DNA from: Timema cristinae
Taxonomy: Eukaryota; Arthropoda; Insecta; Phasmatodea; Timematidae
Direction: 5' to 3'
Assembly: GCA_039000515.1 (NCBI GenBank)
Contig: JBCFYV010011164.1
Coordinates: forward strand, 35,608,021-35,672,020
DNA length: 64,000 bases
Below the pieces are notes generated by a model. That model was not told the origin of the DNA and made no database searches. It worked only from the letters and a program-made list of their open reading frames with translations. A program made the position numbers and the translations under genes. The first letter of the stretch is position 1. Every line of letters starts with the position of its first letter. Of the stretch, positions 56,361-64,000 are shown in pieces.

Positions 56361-57029
56361 CAAAAGAATATAACTCTTACTACAGACACACTTATACAAT
56401 AGCACAGTATTATTTACAAATATTTAATATTAAACCTGCAGAAATACTACCGAAAAGAAATGTTAGATAGAAGTGACATAATGTCTAATCTTAATTACTT
56501 CAACCTCTTCGTCTTTTACTTCTTTTAAAAACTTCACTTGCTTGGGCTAATAGGATTACTGGCTTCAATTAAAAAATGAAGAGAGGCCGTTGAAGAATAA
56601 AGCTCTTTTTTTGTTTTTGATATAATCTGTTGTACACAGAGGTTTCACGTGCATTGTACTTTCAATCTAATCAAGTGGTTTACGCGCGATTAGAGCTCCA
56701 TAATCTTTTACGCAAATAAAAGTCTCGTGGCGTAGTGGTTGGGAAGAAGGTATTGGGAGGAGGGGGGTTGGATGCTCAAGGGATATTTTCAGATCTCTTT
56801 TGTCTCACGTTATACGAGCTTACATCTTTTCTTTTTCTTTGTTCAGCCTAAAATGCGGTGAACCCATCAAGCTACGATCTTAAGGTAGACGTATAACTTG
56901 AATAAATATGTTTCCCTCTCAAATAAAAGAATATAGTTTATTGAAAAATAAGATAAAGATTGAAATCTTGTTTTATTAGGTCTTATTGTAAATGCAAATA
57001 ATGGGAGCTTTAGAAAATCGTATCTACCG
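56361..57029. other. No recognised gene
   Basis: GTGGCGTAGTGGTTGGGA near 56729 is A-box-like. A G-rich patch follows. No other feature. Confidence 0.35.
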
Positions 57030-57205
57030 TATCAGTGGTTGCATGGTCAGGGCTCAAATCTCATTTGGGTATAGTGAGTGTGGCTTCTCCAAAATTGGTT
57101 CACAATCACCCTTCATGCATACGCAGGTACACTTCCTCTAAATTATATTTTGAGTCTAAATATTTTGGTAGTACGGACGGGATGTAATACGCGATGAAAA
57201 AATTA
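57030..57205 (+). repeat. SINE-A copy, degraded
   Basis: ATCAGTGGTTGCATGGTCAG head, CAGGTACACTTCCTCTAAAT body, GTACGGACGGGATGTAATAC tail relic. Confidence 0.65.
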
Positions 57206-57214
57206 TTTACCGTC

Positions 57215-57525
57215 GGTACATGGTTTAAAAGGTCATTCTCGTAATATACTAAATTACAGGTGACAAGGTGATCGAGGTTTTATTATTGACAGGATGCACA
57301 GGATCTAGCGATTCCCCACTTGTGATTTATCACTGTGTTTTTCTAATACTCTAAGCCCGCCGAAGGAAGTTGTGCTCCGAACTTTTATTACTCAAGAACA
57401 ATCCGCCGACCACGACAGAGGTTCTAACCCACGGACATTGGGTCTTTAGGCAAGCACTTCACCCCAAGACTACCGATTTTTACGTGGATAAACCGGATGA
57501 GTGCTAAGGTGCGATTTACAACTTA
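57215..57525 (+). repeat. SINE-A relic with a nested tRNA-like SINE
   Basis: GTGATCGAGGTTTTATTATT (B-box relic) at about 57268 and tail AAACCGGATGAGTGCTAAGG at about 57491. Between them a reversed tRNA-like unit carries TTCTAACCCACGG (B box) and CTTCACCCCAAGACTACCG (A box). Confidence 0.55.
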
Positions 57526-58984
57526 CTAACTATACATTACATTTCAGTAAGTTTTAAAATATAAATGTAAAAAAAATAAAATATTGATTGATCTAAATTG
57601 TCTCCACTCCTTTACCCTCTCAAATGACAATTAAGTGAGAATTAACTGCGAGACTAGCTAAGTGGTACCATTCTAGATCCAAACCTCCCCCCTTCCCTCC
57701 TTTACCCTCATTAAATCGCTATATCACCCGTCAAAGACTTACTTCTCTCCCTCCAACCCTCATTTCCCTCCCTATCCTTTGAATGGAAAACCTCCCTCCC
57801 CCACACCTCCTTTTTTCATGCCTCATCCTTTTCATCTGACTCGAGGGAGAAACATTGGAACCGGACAATGGCCTTGGATCGCGGATCTCTCTCTCTCTCG
57901 AAACGCTTTCAAGAGGTGCTTTATATTAAACTTTGAAAAGAGGCTGAGGCGATCTTACTTATTGAATAAACCCTACGCTCATTTTCATGCATGAAGTCTT
58001 CTGCTTGTTATTCCCCTCTCTCGCCTCCACCCTACCCTCCCACTAAGTCTACAACTTGTAGCATCAATAAATTTGTGTACACTATAGGGTTCAAATTTTG
58101 ATTAAACATCCGAAAAAAATCCAACAGTTTCCAAATATTTTAACCTATAGAAAGGATAGGCAATAGTATTATTATCTATTTAATCTCAGATGAACAAATA
58201 CATTGCTCATACGTTTAAACACAAAGGATATTTAATGGCTTAAACGAGTATTTATCAAAATTTTCCCATTAGTAGGCCACTTGATATGTGTTAGATGCAC
58301 AAGCCAACCACCCACCTGAATATAGGCTTTCTAACTACCTACCTATCATTTGTAGAAGCAGGACATTTTCTAATGAAAGTGTTTACCAAGCAGTAAAGAC
58401 AGCATATTTTTATAGTTTTGTATCATTTACACCTGGGATGTGAAAACCTATTTACAAGAGGGCAAGTAATAATAATAATAAGAAGAAGAAGAAGAAGAAG
58501 AAATATTGGCTGGTCAAAAATTCAAATTCAATAAAAAAAACTTACAAACACACATAATAGACTGACATGAATAAGTTTAATTGCATTGAGAATGTATAGC
58601 AATCATAATATATACCTTAGTGGCATAATATGTTTTAAGTTCGCTCATATGATTTATATAATGGGGTGTGAGATGATTGAAAACGTGTATTCAGCTTCTA
58701 TCACGAGAAATTACGCAACACACTTAAATTATTTATCACTCGGTTCACATTGAATACACCACCATTTGCCCCACCGGCTGTAGTTTTCCTATCCCTGGTT
58801 TACACCTTTTACGATACCATATTAATAGGACAGCTGACAGAAACGAAACTAAAACTCTAGTTTCACATTCAGATTTAGCACTCCTAAAGTGCGGCGCTAT
58901 AGTATATATAGGACGACACCTACCTAGACCAGAATGGAACGACACATAACAGTTGGGCCATGGGGTCCCTTGTTCCAAAAGTTC
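57526..58984. other. No recognised gene; candidate coding-like islet 57779-57994
   Basis: A 71-codon plus-strand frame includes RNIGTGQWPWIADLSLSRNA and FKRCFILNFEKRLRRSYLLN, GC-richer than the surroundings, preceded by C/T-rich sequence. No domain or partner exon, so coding status is doubtful. A short AGA/AAT microsatellite lies at about 58470-58502. Confidence 0.2.
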
Positions 58985-59824
58985 ATAGCTTAGTTGGGCC
59001 GCGACCACTAGCCAGGAGGATTATCGTCTTAGCTTAGTTGGGCACCGATCACTAGCCAGGAGGATTATCGTCATAGCTTAGTTGGGCTACGATACCTAGC
59101 CAGAAGGATTATCGTCATAGCTTAGTTGGGCCACGATCACTGACTAAGAGGATTATTGTCATAGCTTAGTTGTTGAACCACGTTCACTGACTAGTAGGAT
59201 TATCGTCATAGCTTAGTTGAACCACGTTCACTGATTAGGAGGATTATCGTCATAGCTTAGCTGGGCCACGTTCACTGACTCAGAGGATTATCGTCATAGC
59301 TTAGTTGAACCACGTTCACTGATTAGGAGGATTATCTTCATAGCTTAGCTGGGCCACGTTCACTGACTAAGAGGATTATCGTCATAGCTAAGTTGAACCA
59401 CGCTCACTGACTAGGAGGATTATTGTCATAGCTTAGTTGGGCCACGTTCACTGACTAGAAGGATTATCGTCGTAGCTTAGTTGAAACACGTTCACTGACT
59501 ATGAGGATTATCGTCGTAACTTAGTTGGGCCACGTTCACTGACTATGAGGATTATCGTCGTAACTTAGTTGGGCCACGTTCACTGACTATGAGGATTATC
59601 ATCGTAACTTAGTTGGACCACGTTCACTGACTATGAGGATTATCGTCGTAACTTAGTTGGGCCACGTTCACTGACTATGAGGATTATCGTCGTAACTTAG
59701 TTGGGCCACGTTCACTGACTATGAGGATTATCGTCGTAACTTAGTTTGGCCACGTTCACTGACTATGAGGATTATCATCGTAGCTTAGTTGGGGCTCGGT
59801 CACTCACCAGGAGGGTAATGACAG
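58985..59824. repeat. 44-bp satellite array, about 19 copies
   Basis: The unit ATAGCTTAGTTGGGCCACGT-TCACTGACTATGAGGATTAT-CGTC is 44 bp. The first three and last copies are the most diverged. The middle (about 59165-59400) alternates GAACC and GGGCC variants (88-bp higher order). About 59510-59760 is nearly homogeneous, with GTAACTTAGTTGGGCC. 44 is not a multiple of three and no frame is open, so it is non-coding. Confidence 0.95.
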
Positions 59825-60239
59825 ATAATAGACCTGTGTGTAGATATGAATTCGGTCCAACCAATATTTATATTTAGGTTTGGATGGGCTAGTTTGGATT
59901 ATCTTAGCATTTTGTTGTGGTTTTTTTTTATCACTTGCCATTTTGCACTCAGCTGGAGGAAACACATCTGGGGAGAAATATTTCTAATTTATTTATTGTA
60001 AGTGTAATGAAACTCTAAGGTTGGTGGTGCCTTTAAGCCCTGCGTCGCACGTGGACTTACTGCTTCAGATCAATTTTAATTAATATATAATTAGTTGTAA
60101 ATATTTTAAAATTCCTTCTTTAAGGTGCACATGTTCGTGCACAGGTGCTTAATAAATTTTTAAAATTTCACCTCTATTTGAGCGATAGATATCGCTCTAT
60201 GCTCATGACAAACAAACTTTCATTTTTTTAAATGAGGTA
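59825..60239. other. No recognised gene; perfect hairpin at 60180-60197
   Basis: GAGCGATA-GA-TATCGCTC is an 8-bp stem. A GTGCAC...GTGCAC pair lies near 60126-60143. No other feature. Confidence 0.4.
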
Positions 60240-60440
60240 GTTATAAGTAAGGTAAAATTTAGTCTTAAAGGAACTATATTTCCCATTTGCATTGATGGCA
60301 GAGTCAAGAACTGCTTATTAAAAAATCATCATCTGTACATTCGGCTGAGATTCAAACTCTGACCTACCAATCACTGATTAACCTGACAAGTTGAGCCTGA
60401 CATTTAATCTGTGAGCTTACTGATGCGGGATCCACTCTAT
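60240..60440 (-). repeat. SINE-A relic
   Basis: AAGGTAAAATTTAGTC, CCATTTGCATTGATGGCAGA, GAGATTCAAACTCTGACC (B box) in reversed order. Confidence 0.55.
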
Positions 60441-60577
60441 TAATCGTCATTCTTGTATGGAAGCCCTATCACTTATATTTCATATCTCGACAACCAAATA
60501 GTTCTATGTTTATAGCCATTATTGTTTGTTTTCTTTTTATTTCCCTGCTTCTTATTTACCCTTTCATATTACACGCA

Positions 60578-60815
60578 CCTCCTTGGTGGCCGCATGGTCT
60601 AAGGTGACACTCTCGTGGTGGAATAGACTGCCAATGGCATAGAGATTGGAGTTCGAATACTGATTGGGCGTATTGAGGGATGGTTTTATACAAGATGGTT
60701 TTCACTTTCACTTCCGCAAATGTATGTACACTTCCTCTAAATTCAACCTTCCTCAACCTTAGCTCAGCGAAATTGGTACAAAATATGAATATAACTTGAA
60801 CGGGTTGTAGGACGC
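60578..60815 (+). repeat. SINE-A copy
   Basis: CTCCTTGGTGGCCGCATGGT head, GGAGTTCGAATACTGATTGG B box, CTTGAACGGGTTGTAGGACG tail. Confidence 0.82.
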
Positions 60816-60871
60816 TAAAAACACGAACTTTTGTTTACAAATACATAATACTACCAAAGGCACCATGCAAA

Positions 60872-61001
60872 CAGGTCAACAAATAGTGGTCGACAAGCCT
60901 TTGAAATGCTTAAAGATACAAGTGGTCGACACGAGTAGGTACAACCGGTCGACAAACCAAAGTATAGAAGGTTCAAGTGATCGACAGAAAAGTGGTCGAC
61001 A
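60872..61001. repeat. Cluster of six GTGGTCGACA-like motifs
   Basis: GTGGTCGACA at 60886, 60922 and 60992, with variants CCGGTCGACA (60945), GTGATCGACA (60977) and a weaker CAGGTCAACA (60872). Spacing is irregular (14, 36, 23, 32, 15 bp) and all face the same way. This is not a simple tandem repeat. Confidence 0.8.
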
Positions 61002-61344
61002 TGAAATAACCCGTGGAAAACGTCATAATGGATCCAATTAAGAAGGAACCAAGTAACTGACAAGTTAATGCATTACGAACCAATTGCTATACAACAGAAT
61101 TATAAGCGGAACATAATATGGAAAATAAATTATTATTATTAATACTTGAAATGTAATAAAATTATATACTAAGTTTTCAAATGTTCAAATTTATTGTTTG
61201 TGTGTTGCTAGAGTTTTTATGTTATGTTACGTGAATCCTGATCATATTCTTTTTAATTTAAGTTAACGTTAATTAACGTGAAAATTAAGTTGAGCGTGAT
61301 CCCAACATAATCTACTGCAGTTGGTGCATATACGTTGGTGGAAG
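61002..61344. other. Unannotated AT-rich DNA
   Basis: No feature recognised. Confidence 0.35.
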
Positions 61345-61565
61345 AATGTTTAAGACAATAAGCAAAATCTCTGGCGAAGGGTCGATCAGAGTTTTAATCT
61401 CAGTCTAATGTAATGGGGGTGTTGTTTCTGTTTTTCCTAGAGGTTTTTTACTCACCCTTTATGTAAATGTGAGTACACTTCCTCTTAACTCCACCTGCCT
61501 CCTTTATACCTCACCAGTGAAAATATTCGGATAGCCTGAACGGGCAGTAAGACATAGTGCCAAAA
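61345..61565 (+). repeat. SINE-A copy, degraded
   Basis: CAGAGTTTTAATCTCAGTC (B-box relic), GTGAGTACACTTCCTC body, tail AGCCTGAACGGGCAGTAAGA. Confidence 0.7.
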
Positions 61566-61745
61566 TACATTGCAAATAACCTCTGGAGTGCTGGCTAAGT
61601 GTTTAGATTTTAATAATGTTCACAAATATTCCACCATAACATTTTCTTAGTTTTATTTGTTATTAATTAACTGTTCCATCAATACATTTTTAATGATAAA
61701 ACAGTATTTTTCTTTTAAGTACTCCTTGCTTACGAGAGAAGGTAG

Positions 61746-61830
61746 CTTACCTTCCATGGTTACACTATGGCGCCGTTTAAAGGTTATGGGCCTTGTGTAG
61801 TCCTTCAAGCTCAGACTGCTACTTATCAGG
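61746..61830 (+). CDS. Candidate exon with strong splice donor
   Basis: The open frame LTFHGYT-MAPFKGYGPCVV-LQAQTATYQ is followed by TATCAGG-GTAAGT, a near-consensus donor (intron from 61831). Either it starts at the ATG 61767-61769 (context ACTATGG) or is internal with an acceptor at AGGTAG (61745). The pyrimidine-rich stretch TTTTTCTTTTAAGTACTCC lies 25-50 bp upstream. GC content and codon use stand out from the flanks. No family recognised and no partner exon seen in the window. Confidence 0.35.
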
Positions 61831-61836
61831 GTAAGT

Positions 61837-62494
61837 TTAACGGTATTTGCCTAGAGCTATGAAAGAATTACTTTATAAAATCAACTCCAGATTTTTTGTT
61901 AATATTGTTGGATATTCTAAGTGCTTTTTTTCGAACATCCTGATTATATCGTCAGACGACTTTAAACTAGCCTAATACTATGAAAAGCCCAACATTCAGT
62001 CCCCCATCCGACAATTTACCAACAATAAAACTTCGATCAAGCCGGGAATATAAACAAGGACCTCAAGCTAATCTGGCACACGCGCTACTGACTTTGATAA
62101 AGTGTGTGAATCATGACCGTAAATTCAGCCAAGATTGTATATATATAATTTTATATATACATATTTTAGATCAGACAATTCTTTATCATTCAGCTATGTT
62201 CAAATCTCATAGCACAAACAATGAATATAAATTGTTCTATAAAAAAATAACACATGTAAGTTGAGAAAAGAAAAACATATATTTTCAGAAAAGAGTGTAA
62301 CAACCATTTCATTTATTTTGGGTATTTAAAGCGCATCTGAAACTACTGATTATATCAGCAAACTAGAAGTTCTATGAATGATAGCGAAAGGGTTATCTAT
62401 TTTGCTGGAGTTTTTTTTTACATACCTTACAGGGTTCTTTTACATGCCAAAATCGACATGGAACCAATGGCTTTACCTTTATTCTTATTATTGG
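61837..62494. other. No recognised gene; tRNA-like relic near 62010-62105
   Basis: Minus strand: CAAAGTCAGTAGCGCGTGTG (A-box-like) and TTTATATTCCCGGC (B-box-like). The frame 61980-62264 overlaps it and is not called. Confidence 0.35.
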
Positions 62495-62775
62495 CACCGT
62501 ATCTTATTACCCGTTTGGGTTATACGCACTTACATTAATGTGTAATGGTAGGGTGATTGTGAAATTAAATGAAGGATCTACAGTTTAACGTGGAATCCGA
62601 ACCACGGCGGAGGCCTGGCATTCCACACATTCACAAGTTGTGATTAATACACGTCTCGTCAGAGGTGAAGGAATGGTTTGGCAATCATATAAATCTGTGC
62701 TGGGACCAGGGATTGAACCCCGGACCCCCAACACTAAGGTCCAATGCCTTACCACTAGACCGCCAGCACGGCTTT
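62495..62775 (-). repeat. SINE-B copy
   Basis: GGCACCGTATCTTATTACCC tail, GGAATCCGAACCACGGCGG body, GGGATTGAACCCCGGACCC B box, CCTTACCACTAGACCGCCAG A box. A short unrelated insertion (TTGTGATTAATACAC) lies in the body near 62637. The 73-codon frame here is SINE sequence. Confidence 0.88.
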
Positions 62776-64000
62776 TATGACCATTCAACGTAAAGTTATT
62801 TTCCACCGCCAGTTAGCTTCACTTTCAAGGAAAAGATAGCGTCTGGGTTATTATGACCACCACATTTTGTATCGTCCGCTAGTTTTAGCTTCTACTTTGC
62901 TTCTAGCGTCAACGCACAGAATAAAATCAGTTTGCTTCAACAATTAGCAACACTTTTTCAAAGAATATTACCTTTTAAGAAGGTATAGGCCAGAAATTAG
63001 GTAAATTTGTTTCAAGAATGCTGGTATTCATGACTGAACATTATTCATATATTTTTATTTCCCAAACAGCTGATCACAAGTCACATTATTTACAAGAAAG
63101 ATTTAACCTAGCTTCATTTAATAAATCTCTTGCATCATTTTGTTTGCCTACGTTTTGAAATGAAAAAATACTAGGCCTAAATTATTCAATACACAAAACA
63201 TATTTTAGCTAAAATATCATAGTGTTTTAATATGCATTCAAATAGTAATGTCACACAGGGAAATGAATTAATATGAAAAGTTTGCCAATAAAGAAACAAG
63301 GTTTCTTGTAATATGTATGCTTTATGACCTAATGCTATATTCTTCATATATTTATATTTATACTGAAACAAGTGTAATATATTGTGTGAAGATCTTAGAA
63401 AATAAAACTAGTTATTTAAAGTTGATGGAAGCGTTCAAGAACTCCCAAAAGTAGTGTTCAAAATGAATATTTAATCTCAAAACAATGGGCATTTATACCC
63501 AGTCGGCCTACTAAGTTAACAATAAAGTGAACGAGAGGTTGGTTTGGATGGTTAAAAATAATAAAATGCATCTTTTATTTAAAGGAAATTCTTGAGACTA
63601 GATTTAAGTGATTAAGAATATAAGGATATTATATTTCTTTATAATGATTTTTTTTTTCAATTTATTCACTTCAAGGTAACTAGGTATAACTACTAATTAT
63701 CGGTTTCAGATAAATTTAGTAAACCTTTTATGACTAAAAAACCTAGGACTAAACCAAACAACATGTAAGCTTAAACATTAAGCTAGGACCTATTTTGGTT
63801 ATTTCCAGTCTTGGCTGCAGTATTCTCTAGGCCTACAACTCACATTAATGGGGATAGTAATTACTACTGTATGTACGTACGATTAAGTTCAAATAGGTTT
63901 ACACTATTAAAGTTTTGTTGGAGCATCTTAAACAGATTAGGCCTACCTTTTTTATTATCTTGTCAACTTGTCTATCAACGAATTTCACACTAATACGGTA
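62776..64000. other. Unannotated AT-rich DNA
   Basis: No gene, SINE or TIR recognised to the window end. Confidence 0.35.

Noticed and set aside
58985..59824. CRISPR array
   Set aside because: There are no unique spacers between repeats; it is a head-to-tail satellite in eukaryotic DNA.
62585..62806. 73-codon minus-strand frame
   Set aside because: It is the sense translation of a SINE-B copy; similar peptides would appear at every B copy.

Overview
The window looks like nuclear DNA from an arthropod, strongly AT-rich and dominated by transposable elements. Evidence for this is the absence of any long open frame, the many tRNA-derived SINEs, a short run of the arthropod telomere-type unit TTAGG, and decayed reverse transcriptases and transposases whose closest remembered relatives are common in insects, crustaceans and chelicerates. 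I cannot name the species. I see no intact protein-coding gene and no canonical tRNA or rRNA gene. A few short GC-richer islets (near 3.3, 29.5, 37.6, 41.8, 43.0, 49.5, 57.9 and 61.8 kb) read like single exons, but none can be assigned to a gene family.

Region 1-19 kb. A 5'-truncated non-LTR retrotransposon (LINE) fragment (440-1870, +) has been split by a 941-bp solo LTR (514-1454, 4-bp target duplication ATAT), and a 743-bp terminal-inverted-repeat (TIR) element lies in its 3' tail. The LTR carries a hairpin-forming 21-bp minisatellite just upstream of its TATA box. Further right come a palindromic inverted duplication (6.6 kb), a mariner-type transposase pseudogene (7.6-8.1 kb), a 228-bp TA-flanked miniature inverted-repeat element (MITE; 8.9 kb), and a KIAA1586-like hAT transposase remnant (15.0-15.5 kb). 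A roughly 600-bp direct duplication (16.0-17.66 kb) has one copy split by a second LINE fragment. A third LINE with a reverse transcriptase (RT) domain follows (17.65-18.98 kb), containing six tandem copies of a 77-bp piece of its own RT coding sequence.

Region 19-64 kb. SINEs become very dense: about 40 copies on both strands. Two families (A, about 245 bp; B, about 270 bp) have different tRNA-like heads but the same roughly 50-bp 3' tail ending in a TAA-rich run, which implies one shared LINE partner. Smaller numbers of other tRNA-like SINEs are present. DNA transposons are interleaved: hAT elements at 23.6-24.2, 27.3-29.4 and 51.1-53.9 kb (the last with a ZBED5/SCAND3-like transposase pseudogene), a TTAA-flanked fold-back element at 30.2-30.5 kb, and a Harbinger-like element at 36.2-36.8 kb. 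Tandem arrays include a 69-bp degenerate satellite (42.3 kb), long AT microsatellites (42.2 and 55.7 kb) and a 19-copy 44-bp satellite (59.0-59.8 kb). A cluster of six GTGGTCGACA-like motifs lies at 60.9-61.0 kb.

No genes work together here in the usual sense. The biology visible is a record of nested insertion, SINE-LINE parasitism and local DNA amplification inside dead retrotransposon coding sequence. Boundaries are read by eye and are approximate unless a target duplication is stated.
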